This document shows positions 35,001 through 45,801 of a DNA stretch of 64,000 nucleotides, one piece after another. The position numbers and the translations under genes were made by a program. Numbering within the stretch: position 1 is the stretch's first letter; each line of letters begins with the position of its first letter. Origin of the DNA: Knoxdaviesia capensis (Eukaryota; Ascomycota; Sordariomycetes; Microascales; Gondwanamycetaceae); the NCBI GenBank assembly GCA_001510575.1, contig LNGK01000012.1, positions 1 through 64,000 of the forward strand, written 5' to 3'. The notes under the pieces are model-generated. The model was not told where the DNA came from. It saw only the letters and a list, made by a program, of their open reading frames with translations, and made no database searches.

Positions 35001-36390
35001 TCAGCAGGCACTTTTCTTCAGTTCGCTACTTTTAGTCTGCAGGAGCTGGAAAAGAAAAAGAAAAAGTCCAGGAACACGCACACACACGCTAGGCCCAGGG
35101 GTTAGAAAGGGGAAGAATACGGGCAATGGCCGCTAACAACCACTTGTGCCATCACTGATAAACTGATCTCCCCTCCGTTCGTTTGGTGGGCTTGTGCCTG
35201 GACTAACTCGTAGCAAGGAACCTGACAAAAAAGGAATGCACAAATCGTTGGTGATGGTGGCCCCTGCATTGGATCATAGCGCCCCTGTATCTCTCAGAGA
35301 CGCTTAAGCTGCTGCTCCCGCAAGCTTGGGTACACAGGTACCTCCAGGAGTGCGGTAAATCCGGGATTCTGCTCGCGTGGGTCGATGTACCTAGTACTAA
35401 CCCCATGTAGCTGGGGGTCTCTCACCGGTTTGCATGGGCTTTTATGCAGCTTGCACAAGGGGGCAACGGCAACACAGAGATGGCTGTCCGCCGATTTATG
35501 TAGCTGAAACCCCCCAGCCATAAGTAATTCACAGCTGGTAAACAAAGAGATCCATATATCACAGCACTATAGAAAATCCTCCGTTCCATTGAAAACTGCT
35601 GCATCCAAGGCTTTAACGGCGGTGGTTTCCCTAGAGAAAATAAAGGAGACGAAACATCGCCAACGGACCAACCGGAGGGCTTCACCAGCAGTGCCTCGCC
35701 AAATGAAAGGATCAGTCGTCTATGGGCTGCTCGTGCCGTTCTTGTTTTGTTGCTTTGTTCACCGGGTGTGTCAGAAGTGGCATCTGTGTGTCTGCCTTAA
35801 GAGCATACATGAACACATGCGTTTGGAGGCACGGCCACGAGATTGCGAGAGAGGGAAAGAGAGAACGGCCTAGACGCGACAGACGAAAAAGCGAGCAAAT
35901 CGTACATAAATGAATGTCTGTGTGCTGCTGGTCGAGATGTTTAAGAGCGTACATCCTGCAGTTGTGCGCACACACACACACACACATATAGTACAGTACT
36001 ATACTGAACACACACACGCAACAAGGGCCAAGACACACAAGCAGACCACAGGCAGGCATCAGACTTTGGCAAATGTCGATACAAAGATCTTCCTCACCCC
36101 TCAATTTCACGCATTCAATCTTGTTTCCCCTCCAAATTTCCCATTTTTCCCGCAGAATCTCTGGAAGGCGTCCAGGGTCGTCGTCTTCGGTACCAAATAA
36201 AAAAAGAATCGCAACAGGCTGCTTCTTCCGAAAGATGCGTCTCTCTGCTCTTGGACCAGGGCGGACATCGTCGTTTTTCTCTTGTGGCTGCTACTACGGA
36301 ACGCGTCTTCCGGCCCAAAGTTCTGGAAATACGCGAAGGCAACAGAGAAAAATAAAAATTGGTCATGTACTGTACAGTAGCACCGTGTGA
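32070..36390. repeat. dispersed GTACAGTAC / GTACTGTAC palindromic motif
   Basis: A short palindromic core, TACAGTAC or its complement GTACTGTA, occurs near 32085, 32533, 32668, 34582, 35993 and 36366, often with overlapping copies. Another copy lies near 18113. Chance would give well under one copy in this span. Its role is unknown; it may be a common intergenic word of this genome. Confidence 0.6.
32101..32125 (+). repeat. TGCTG pentanucleotide repeat
   Basis: Five uninterrupted copies of TGCTG, preceded directly by the palindromic GTACGTACAGTATGTACTG stretch. Confidence 0.9.
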
Positions 36391-38915
36391 TATTTCCCCC
36401 CGTCTTGTCGCCCCATCAATCGACGAACTGGACCCAAGAGAAGGCGGAATCAACAAATGGGTTCACGCCGGCCGGGCCCCAGGAGATGCTTTCACAGAGT
36501 GGAGAACGATATGTCTGCATTACTGTAACATCGTCGCTCCTCCCCTCGTCCCACTCTGGCCGACGCGTCTCTTCTGGTAAAATCCAGCAGGTATGCTGTC
36601 AACAAGAGAGAGGAGTGTCAAGTGCGTTCTGTACGCCGTACGGCCTGTCCTGTTTTGTCCGAAGTAGAGTAACGCTGGTCTGTTACATGGCGGATGAGGT
36701 TCAATGCAGAGAGGCACACTCGTACCACCCAAAAGTTCAGATGAAGACCGAAAAGGAACAACGAGTAGTACAACAAGTCTCAACAGTCTCTGTCCTGCCC
36801 GAGAACCTTTTGGGAAATTTCCTCTTCTCTGCGGTTATCCGTCGAGGCAGTCGAGAACACACAGGCAGCCCGAGCTTTACGGTCCATTCCTTCCAATGCA
36901 TGTCAAGTCACTTGGTCAGTGAGCACCCTCCCTTGATACCAGATCGGCCTTCCTCCCGTTGTCTGTGAGGTAAACAGAGTTGAAGGGTGGCCCCCCCTGC
37001 CCGGCCCAAAAGCACGGAGCCCAGACGGTGAGACCTCTCTCCATCCAGCAGAAGAATGGAGGGCGGAGGAGGGAGGGCGAGCCACTCCACGCAGATCAAA
37101 AGGTTTGCAGCAACATCTGTAAGAGGAAAACCACCGCAGAACAAGAATTCGGCAAAGTGCTTCGCATGCGGGTGGCCGGAAAATAATTTAAATGAACCCC
37201 GAGGCACTAGTAGATTAATAAACGGTGGTGCTCTTGCGTTCTGGCTTCGGCGGGTTGGAATCCAGGGGCTGGAATCGGTATCACTCGGCAGTTTGGAACA
37301 TGAAGATTTCACACGGGTTCGCGAGGAACGGCGCGAACTCTGGCTCAATCGGGCGAGTGCAGGTTCCTTCTCTATTGCGCGGAAGGTCTTGGACGCCGTC
37401 TATACGCATCCAATGGAATCTCTATGGCCATGACGACGGGATCCTCGTATCACGAATTATACAACCGCGTGTTTCTGGTTTCTTCAGCTTTCAAATCGAG
37501 AGACAGGGTTCCTTCTGTGTTGTTGCACCAGTGTGGATTTCATTGTATGTCTGTGGTTGGCCCAGAGTAAGGGTTAGGCGTGGACAAGCGAGATGCCTTT
37601 CCCTGTCTTATTTTTGATACCACGCCAAACGCACCGACCAACAGAAAGGCTGAGCGATCCACTCGAGGAAGCCCTGCCTCGATCGCGAAGCGAGCTGCAA
37701 CACGAACTGACTTGAACATCTGGACTTTCCAAGAGGCAGCTGCAAACTCATTGGACAATCTGGCGAGCACAGTTCCCACCGACTATTCGACAGTTACAAA
37801 ATTTCTCTTCGTGGATACCTCACCGCCATTGAAACAGTAGCAGCAGCAGCAGCAAGAAGAAAAACCCCCCAAAAAAGAGCCGAGATCAACCCACCATCAC
37901 CGGCGGTCGTCCCACTTGACTGTTCTTTTATGCAAGTGTGTGCTGGCCACGTCGAAATAAAAAAGTAGGTCTACCCTATTCCCAAGGGAGGGCTACATAT
38001 CTCGGGCGGAGGAGAGAGATCTAAAAAAACAGAGTCAGAAGGGAGAGAGAAACAACCACTCCAGTTTCAAGACAACATGATCGAGGAAGCCAAAAAAAGG
38101 ATGCACAAAAAAAAGGGATCGCGTCAAGCTTCCTGTTGAGAGACACCGCTACTCGGGAGCCCCGGATAAGGGATATCTCCCAAAAATAAGAGGCGCGCTT
38201 CGCCTCCTTGCTCCCCTTCCCCCGTTACCGGATCCCGGGGGCTTCCCGCGTCGTCTCCCTCGGCCGGGCACCTTTAAAAAGGCAAATCTGGTTAGGGAAG
38301 TCCTCGCCGATCCACTATAAATAGTAAACACTACCACAGGCACAAAAAAACGAAGAGCGAGCCAAGAAGTCCTTGCTGTCATGATTTGCCCTAAACCTGA
38401 GCTGCAGGAGAGGAAAACATTCGTATTTCTCCAGCACGCCCGCATCACACCATCTGCACTTCCCCAGGGCAACCAAAATAGAAAACCGGTAGCAGTGCGG
38501 CTGGACTGTTCGCGATAGAACGCAAGAAAAAAAAAACGACATGTATTCTCCTCTATTTGTAGCACCTCAGCCCTTCCTTTTGCGGAGATGCAATGCAGGT
38601 TTATCTTTCTGACATTGGCTCTCTTTTTTGGTGACTTATAGTAGGTACGCAGGGCAACTCCGCCTCACCAAGCGCGGCAAAACCGGGCATTTTCTGTATG
38701 CCCATATATACACCAACCCGCAATCGGGAGTAAACATGCTATTCATACATCATGATGATGATAACAGGCCGACGCACCGGGTATTTTGTGTGGGGTCGGA
38801 ACTGGATGGGAGCTCCGATCGTTGGATAGCCCCACTAAAAAGGAACATACCAAAAGCTAGGGTTAGACCCCTTCTGCACCACCCATAAATAGTCTAATAA
38901 ATGACCGAACTTTCG

Positions 38916-39003
38916 GCCTTAATAGTTTAGTGGTTAGAATACGTCGTTGTGGTTCTTCCAAACGATGTCCGACGTGACCCATGTTCGATTCATGGTTAAG
39001 GCA
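38916..39003 (+). tRNA. tRNA-His (GTG) with 16-base intron
   Basis: A full cloverleaf can be drawn. The acceptor stem GCCTTAA (38916-38922) pairs with TTAAGGC (38996-39002) and the discriminator base is A39003. The D arm contains the A box TAGTTTAGTGG (38923-38933). The anticodon stem CGTCG (38942-38946) pairs with CGACG (38970-38974). The anticodon GTG is at 38949-38951. A 16-base intron (38953-38968) sits one base after the anticodon, the standard eukaryotic position. The T arm CCATG/CATGG encloses the B box GTTCGATTC (38983-38991). A run of seven T at 39014-39020 fits RNA polymerase III termination. The genome has a G at 38915, the -1 position that eukaryotic tRNA-His carries, although it is usually added enzymatically. 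Mature length 72 without CCA and G-1. Confidence 0.93.
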
Positions 39004-39013
39004 GCACAAAACA

Positions 39014-39020
39014 TTTTTTT
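39014..39020 (+). terminator. RNA polymerase III T-run terminator of tRNA-His
   Basis: Seven consecutive T begin 11 bases after the discriminator base of the tRNA gene, with a further T-run at about 39025-39031. Confidence 0.75.
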
Positions 39021-40583
39021 GGCTCTTTTTTCCCCCTTTTCTTTTTCCCGAAAATTCTACATTTATATGTATATCCATCTCTCTCCATTGATCCTCAGCA
39101 ATATTTGCGCATTTTAATGACTTGAATTTCTTCCTTTTTTTTGCCTCTTCTTCACCTAGACAAGGCACCCTATATTTCACTTCCCCTCTTGTTTACGGAG
39201 AAACCCCAAACAGAGGTGGATTGAAGGATATTTCACTGGGAGCCATTCCAAAACCCTCCCAGGCCCGGGCCCTCGTCGCCAATCCGTCATCCGAAACGCG
39301 GCTGCGGGTCGTTCACAGATCAGATAGCAGAGCATAAAATCTGCCAAACGTAGCCCTGAGGGGAGAGGAGCCTTCCATCGTTCTCTTCCGCCCCTTTTAT
39401 TGCTTCTTCTATCTGTTACTTTCACCTAGCCGATCCTAGTGCCAATGGCAACCCAAAGAAAAGGGGATCTTATCATCTTGCTGGGTTTGCTCGACACGGC
39501 CAGACGGACAGCCGGTTCCCACGCTGAAGCTCGACCTGAGCTGGTCCCTTCGGTAGGCGTCTGTAGAGGGGCGGCCACACTCCGACAAACACACATAGAC
39601 CGGATGTCCAACTGAGACACCATCTGCCTGTCGACCTTGCTCGTTTTACGGCACAAGCGAACTATATGCGGGACGAACCACCACCGCACATCTTTTTTTT
39701 TGGTTTGTTTCTCTCCTCTCTCCATCTTCCTCTTTTTTGAATGTCTGCGGTGTTACCGACTCCCGCCGCCCGCCCTGCGACGTCGCGGTGGCGTTTGGCT
39801 GTCTCCCCTCCGTAGGTGGACGTATCACCAGAACGCGGTGTCACCGAACCTGTGTGCGGCGCCTTCTGGGACCTTGCATCGGCCACCCACCTGCTGCACC
39901 CACTTTGCTGCGGTTTGTGGTTGATGCGTAAAAAGAACGGCCCTTCTGCTTCCTCTGTGCACCGTGTTCATTGAACACGGAATCTATCTGTGCTGTGTGA
40001 GAGGAGAGGCAGGCATGGATTCCTGCACACACCCCGCTAAAGATGCACAGACGATGAAGCACAGCATTCCTGCCTCTCTGCTGCCCTTTTCCTTTCTTTA
40101 TCCTCTTCCTTCGATGGATTAGTTCCTCCCCCATATATCATGCCAGAGTTTGGTTTCTGCCGCCCCTCTCTTGCATGAATATGTTGGAGCCGCTTGTGTA
40201 AGATTCAGTACAAAGAGTTAGGGGGGGGGGGGTTTTTTGGCTTGAAGCTCCAACCCTCCTCTAGGTGAGTGGCGTCGGTATAGGGGGCAGGCTGATCACT
40301 GGTTGGCTAGGAATAATGAAAGGATAAGGATGGGAAAAAAAGGAAGCTCTGCATTGCAAGAAGAAAGAACAGAAGAAAGAAAAGCTCTCCACTGGGCGTT
40401 CCAGCCCCGTTTCACGAAGCGCACCAAAAGTTATATTACATGGTTTCTGAGAGGATCTCGTTTCCTGGGCTGCCGCCAAACAACACATGCAAAAAGAAAG
40501 AAAAGAACTACTCCGTAAATTCCAGTAAGGAAAACCGAAAAAGACGGACCAGACCAGACCCTCTTTGTCCCCTTTCCAAGCCT

Positions 40584-40631
40584 CTATTTCCTCCATTTCC
40601 TCCCTTTCCTCCCTCTCCTCCCTTTCCTCCC
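40584..40631 (+). repeat. TTTCCTCCC-type tandem repeat
   Basis: About five imperfect copies of a 9-10 base pyrimidine unit, CTTTCCTCC, with small substitutions. Confidence 0.8.
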
Positions 40632-42450
40632 GTGCTGGAAACTGGCTCTCCTGATTTAGAGAGAACCTAAAGAGGGCAAAAGGGGCCCCTAGATGCTGTG
40701 ATCTGGTATCACGATGCACACTTTTCCCCGTCCTCCGCCTTCTTCATGTCTACACTTTCCTTTTCATGCTGTCTATACCTCTGGGACTATGGCACCTAGC
40801 TCTTCTATGTGGACAGGATGGATAAACATAAACTGAGAGACCACCTGCCCACATATCGGTAACTTTTGACGATCTGGCACGTTCACGCACACGGGAGGGC
40901 CGTGGCCCTCTTGATGATCTGCCCTGAGATGTCTCGGCTGGGAGCCACGTAGAACTTTCTTAGAGGAGGGCAGCCGAGTAAAACTAATGGAAAAAGGAAG
41001 AGTTATCCCTTCTAGAGAGACATCTCTTTAAGATGCACTCTGCTACATCCTGTATGATGTTAGGTGATTCCTGCAGACTCCACAGGTTGGTTCTGATGCT
41101 AACATATGCGTCACTGACTGATTCACGGCATGAATTAGAACCAGCTTAACACATATTTAGGAATGAGAGCTAGTGTGATTCTTTTAATTCTCACTCAGAA
41201 GAGCAAACGGCACACATGCATACTAAGGCGTGTACATATTAATAGTTTGCGGACCTGATAATTTTCTCTGATAAAGTTCTTTGTACAGAAGCTTAGGAGG
41301 GACCCACTAACCCTAACCCTTACTAAATGGGATAGATCACGGTGTGTGTGGGGTCTATCTGTTTCATGGCCTACGGCTTTTTTCACGTCTCTAGGCTATC
41401 TTAATGCGTGTAAGACATATTCGAGAGTGGATAGAGCTCTGAAAGTATATGCATCGTCTGCCTATGGAGCAGTCAGGGCGGCTGAAATATAGCGGAAAAT
41501 TTCCAAACAAAGAGTGCCCAACTAGTCTTAGAAACGGAATAATTCGTCTATAGAAATGAAATGCACTATCTTCATTCCTACCCTACACACCCTTATCCAC
41601 CCTATCCATACATGCATCTCACAACAAAGGTTCTCAAGAAGTAACCGCCTAAACCCTAACATTATCTCTATATCTTAGGAATTTAGCAAACAGCAGAGAC
41701 TTCTTTATATCTACTAAGACTCTTGATATAGATTGATTGAACCATCCTTCCTTCTCCTAGGGGACATACGAATCAACTTCCCGAAACGGACTGAGAAGCT
41801 CAGGACAAAGGAGGACCTCCTTAGAGAGGGGAGGAGGAGATAGGGACTTTGCCGTAAGCCCTTCACGGCTCATAACATACAAGTAGTTTCTCTCAAGCAG
41901 CTAAGCGATAGATTCTTTGATACAAGCCCAGCGAAAGGGTGTTAACATCTTCCTGCCTTCCTGCATTCCTGCCTTGATAGAGGAATAGATATACCCTCTA
42001 GCTTAAGCTTGGGTGCTTATGAACAAAGATGAGATGGATCAGATGGGGAGGGCTACTCTTGAGATGTTCGAGTCTGTTCCTGAACCACATAATTGAAGAT
42101 GGTCCTGATACTGGTGACGGAAAACAACGTATATGAAGAGGAGAGATCCCCCCCATGATGAAAAGGAAATGTTAAGAATATTGGAATCCAGAGTCAAGTC
42201 TTTGAGCTCTCCAACCCATTTGCTTCACATTCATCCACCCCCAGCTCCATCACCAAGTCCCTCCATCCCAACTCACTGTCCTTAGCAAGAAAAAAGCACA
42301 AAAAAAAACACCATTCACAACCTCATCCAACCCATCTCCCCGTCACAGTTACTCACCAGTAACCTAGACACTCAGTCTTCACACTTGGAAGTGTCCAATC
42401 CAGCGCCAATCCCAAGAGACCTCGAGCGAGTTCCCACTGAGAGTTCCACA

Positions 42451-44889
42451 ATGGCAACCATCAACATCGACCCCAACATCACCCCCACTCCCACCGATAC
42501 TGGTACCAGCATTGATCCCAAGGTCAACACCATGGTGGATACCGGCACCCACTCTGAGACCAACATCGGCATCAACACCGGCACTGACATTGACACCAAC
42601 ATTGACCCCAAGACCGACACCAATCTCACCACCACTGTGAAGGATGCAGCTGGGGCTAGCACGGACACCGGCAAGACCAATAAGACGGAACTGGACACCG
42701 AGATTGATGCGCCCAAGACCAACACTGACACTCAGACGGACAACAAGGTGGACATCAACACCAACAAGGCCACCAAGACGTGCGGATGCACTGAAGCCTA
42801 CACTGACACTGATACTGGCACTGATACTGGCACTGGCACTGGCACTGGCACTGGCACTGCCACGGACACGGACACCGACACGGACACGGACACGGATACC
42901 GACAATGATACCGACACGGCCACCAACCCCGCCACCGACAAGGACACGGAAACCAGCTCGGAGAGTCTCCATTGGGGAATCTGGGCAAGAGGGCCACGTC
43001 AACTTGAGTTCCAGGTCAACCACTATCTGAAGAAACTTGAGATGGGCGGCCCGGAAATGGCCTCCCGGGTGGTTCTTCTTGCTGTGGGAGGATCGATGGA
43101 CTGGCGTCGCGGACTTCTCAAACTCGTGGCGGCAGATGGCGCGACTGGTGCATCTGGGGGAACCACGCTCAAGGTCCCAGAAGATCTCACTCGGCGTGTC
43201 AATAGCAATACTCGCATTCACGTCTCGGAGGAAATCCCTGATTCACTCCTGGAGAATTTGGAGACGTATTTTTCCACTAAGGACGACGACCAGTTTTTCA
43301 TCCGGTGGCACGAGTACGCTCATCCATGCAATGACACATGCAAGGCTTTCCGGAAGATGAGAAATGGTATCTTTTTTGATAACGCGAATCCCAGGGAGAA
43401 ACGCGTCGACCTCGACAAGTACCAGGATATGGACTGCGTTTACGGAGACAACAAATCTGTCGTCAAATGTTTGGATCTAGGGTACAAGTCGGAGGCCGAT
43501 ATGGAGTACTTCGAAAGAGCCTGGTCCCCGCTGGTTGACCTGATCCGAAAGCTCCCTTGTCTCACCTATGTCCAGTTCAGAGGACCCGACCATGTCCCGA
43601 TGAACATTCTGTCAGTCCTGGCAAAGGAACACCCGGCGGCGGAGATCGACATGGAGAATTTCCATGTCCAAACTGCGAGAGAGCCAGGCCAACACACAAT
43701 TATCCAGAACCCGGAGCTCTATCAGCATCTCCAGCGCTACAATGATGAGATGCTTGGAGGAAATCTGACCACCATTGAGCTCAACACCCATCACGCACCT
43801 TTTGAGGAAGAACTGCTGACAATGGAGTTTTTCCGGCAACTGGCGTGCCCTTCACGGCGGTTTGAGAATTTGACCAGCCTTATCATCGATGTTACCCACT
43901 GTGCAAGGGTTCCAATCTCTCAGAATCCGCTGAAGCTGGAGACGTTTGTGCTCCGCTGTTCGAAGCCAAAGACTGGGCCAGTCTCCAACCAAGATGACTT
44001 TCTGTCAGTGTTCAGCTATGTGGACTTTAGCACTCTCGAGACACTGGTACTTGAACATATTACTTCAATGCGGACTTTGACGCACCTTCGTGAGCTGGCT
44101 GACCAGGGGAAGCTCAAGAATCTGAAAACGCTGTGTATCAATGTTCTTCCAAATACCGACATTTACAGGGGACCGGCGGAGGAAACCATTGTAAAGATTC
44201 TCACCAAGATTGATGGACTGGAGACGTTTTCCTGCACTGGAAAGTTCACAACCTGGCTTCTGAAATCAGCGATACAGGCCCAGGGCAGCACCCTGCGCCA
44301 TCTCCGGTTTGTGCGTCAAATGGACCATTGCGTTGTCAAAGGATGGCAGATTGACCAACTGAACAAGAATGCCCCCAATCTGGAATCCCTTGTGTTGTCG
44401 ATGGACGAGTATGGTGGCAGAGACAAGGACTTTGCTGCTCTTGGACGACTGGCCAACCTTCGGCGGTTGGAGATTGTCCTTGAACAACGCCAGATTCCGC
44501 GTGATGAACGCACGGGTCCGTCATACACGGCTCGCCGGACTCCCAAGGAGATTTTCCACCTGATGGCACGGGCTGCACCTGGCGGGAAGACCCCGATCCA
44601 GCTCTTTGCGTGGACTCCCATGCATGAAAAACGCAACATCACGAAGCTCAAGGGTGGAAAAGTGTTGGATTATTTCTCTATCCGGTATGGGGACAGTACC
44701 GTATTCTATCGGGATCCATCGAAGCCAGACCAAGGATATGTGGGCATACGCAAGGTGAACCCACTTGGGCGAAGAAGCTTTCGATGTGTCCGAGACAAGT
44801 TTCCGGAAACCCATGAGCGACATGCGATGTCGATGTTCATGCGTCAAGCTTTCACGGAAATGGATGATAGTCAGTCTCAAGGACAGTGA
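42451..44889 (+). CDS. LRR-like fungal protein with Thr/Asp-repeat N-terminus
   Basis: An intronless gene of 812 aa; exact function not recognised. Residues 1-170 form a low-complexity region of Thr-Asp, Thr-Gly and Asn-Thr dipeptides (for example TDTDTDTDTDTD), encoded by a hexanucleotide-type repeat at about 42800-42960. The rest has the leucine spacing of the irregular LRR proteins common in filamentous fungi (LETLVLEHI, LKNLKTLCINVL, LRHLRFVRQM, LESLVLSMDEY, LANLRRLEIVL, at about residues 530-680). Such proteins often carry an N-terminal F-box as ubiquitin-ligase adaptors, but I see no F-box here. A Cys/His pair segment (HEYAHPCNDTCKAF) lies at about residues 290-303. The start is the ATG at 42451; the open frame extends 66 bases further upstream without an ATG. 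Confidence 0.78.
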   Translation: MATINIDPNITPTPTDTGTSIDPKVNTMVDTGTHSETNIGINTGTDIDTNIDPKTDTNLTTTVKDAAGASTDTGKTNKTELDTEIDAPKTNTDTQTDNKVDINTNKATKTCGCTEAYTDTDTGTDTGTGTGTGTGTATDTDTDTDTDTDTDNDTDTATNPATDKDTETSSESLHWGIWARGPRQLEFQVNHYLKKLEMGGPEMASRVVLLAVGGSMDWRRGLLKLVAADGATGASGGTTLKVPEDLTRRVNSNTRIHVSEEIPDSLLENLETYFSTKDDDQFFIRWHEYAHPCNDTCKAFRKMRNGIFFDNANPREKRVDLDKYQDMDCVYGDNKSVVKCLDLGYKSEADMEYFERAWSPLVDLIRKLPCLTYVQFRGPDHVPMNILSVLAKEHPAAEIDMENFHVQTAREPGQHTIIQNPELYQHLQRYNDEMLGGNLTTIELNTHHAPFEEELLTMEFFRQLACPSRRFENLTSLIIDVTHCARVPISQNPLKLETFVLRCSKPKTGPVSNQDDFLSVFSYVDFSTLETLVLEHITSMRTLTHLRELADQGKLKNLKTLCINVLPNTDIYRGPAEETIVKILTKIDGLETFSCTGKFTTWLLKSAIQAQGSTLRHLRFVRQMDHCVVKGWQIDQLNKNAPNLESLVLSMDEYGGRDKDFAALGRLANLRRLEIVLEQRQIPRDERTGPSYTARRTPKEIFHLMARAAPGGKTPIQLFAWTPMHEKRNITKLKGGKVLDYFSIRYGDSTVFYRDPSKPDQGYVGIRKVNPLGRRSFRCVRDKFPETHERHAMSMFMRQAFTEMDDSQSQGQ
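42800..42960 (+). repeat. coding minisatellite (ACTGGC / ACGGAC-type units)
   Basis: Six-base units ACTGGC and then GACACG/GACACC repeat with small changes and encode alternating Thr-Gly and Thr-Asp. Unit length is a multiple of three, so copy-number changes would keep the frame. Confidence 0.85.
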
Positions 44890-45801
44890 TGGCTTCCAGT
44901 GCCATTACCAGAAGAACAGCTAGCCCCAAGATTGAATTGAACATGAGAGTGTCCGGAACATATATCAATAGAAAAAGAAAAAGAAAAGGGAACTACATGA
45001 AAAGAGATATCTCAAGATAGACCTAGAAATATATAAAAGTCTTAGGACAAAGAAAGCCCGAGAATCGGAGCATTGTAACTTCCTGATATGATACTAAGTG
45101 TTTCCTAATCGGAAGAGGAAGTCACCCCAACTGTGATTCAGATAGTAAGAAATCTTTTATAACAGATGCCCCCTTTACTACATATAACCTCTACATGCAT
45201 AACTCTTTTACACGAATATCATAGAATATATCCTTTAAGACTTCTCATTCTTCCCTTCTCTCTATTCTATTTCACTTGTCCACACACTTTCTTCTTTGAC
45301 TAGAAATCACATCTCTATATCAAAGAGAGTTCAGGGCAAAGGTGTATGTCAAACATATACAGTCCTTACCGTTCAATATTCGCCTTTACTATATTCATCT
45401 CAGTCCCCCTCGTTTCCTATATGTCGGTTCCTGAACTTTCTCGTATCAGCTCTCCAGAAAGCCTAGACAGCTACCATTCATCTTGATCTTCTCGTTTCTC
45501 TCGATTACATCACATTGATCTGGGAATTCCTAGGTTATTATCTATTTAGAAAAAAAAAAGAATCAAAGTTCTCCTTTTCCCCTGTATTTAAGCCTCACAA
45601 GTTTCCAGCTTCCCACAACTTTTTCTTTTCTTCCTTTCCTTTCCTTTTTCCTCCCCCCCAACAACATTTTCTAGACAGGCCTCAAAACTGCTTTTTCATC
45701 CAACCAACCCTGAGTGGATGGAGAAAATATTTCTTGTGCTTGATTCCATCTAGGTTGCATCATCATCCCCAATTTCTTTTCCCACCTGGGGTTCTCGCAT
45801 C
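44890..45801. other. intergenic/promoter region before the Stc1-domain gene
   Basis: About 900 bases, AT-rich, without a supported gene. The last 300 bases are pyrimidine-rich (TTTTCTTTTCTTCC runs near 45620-45650) and are likely leader for the gene starting at 45802. Confidence 0.55.

Larger units (their letters stand above)
29601..38915. other. 9.3 kb gene-free region upstream of the Ime2-like kinase
   Basis: No protein gene could be supported on either strand. Open frames such as 30327-30677, 31152-31886, 34065-34703 and 38149-38565 are low-complexity or without family resemblance. What is visible: a purine-rich block at about 30240-30790 (CT-rich on the kinase sense strand, so perhaps its promoter or leader), a poly-T at 31422-31436, a CT-rich run near 31680-31722, a TGCTG repeat at 32101-32125, and repeated GTACAGTAC/GTACTGTAC palindromes between 32 and 36.4 kb. 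The region could hold unseen non-coding transcripts or long-range kinase regulation. Confidence 0.45.
39004..42450. other. intergenic region between tRNA-His and the LRR-like gene
   Basis: No gene is supported here. Features visible are a tandem TTTCCTCCC-type repeat (40584-40631), a G-run followed by T at about 40220-40236, and two telobox-like stretches (41307-41322 and 41651-41659). From about 40700 the DNA becomes AT-richer with no coding character. The last 250 bases (poly-A, CCATCC and CCCCAG blocks) form the probable promoter and leader of the next gene. Confidence 0.5.

Noticed and set aside
42379..43221. 280-codon minus-strand open frame over the Thr/Asp repeat
   Set aside because: The Ser/Val/Gly-rich repeat is just the reverse reading of the coding minisatellite.
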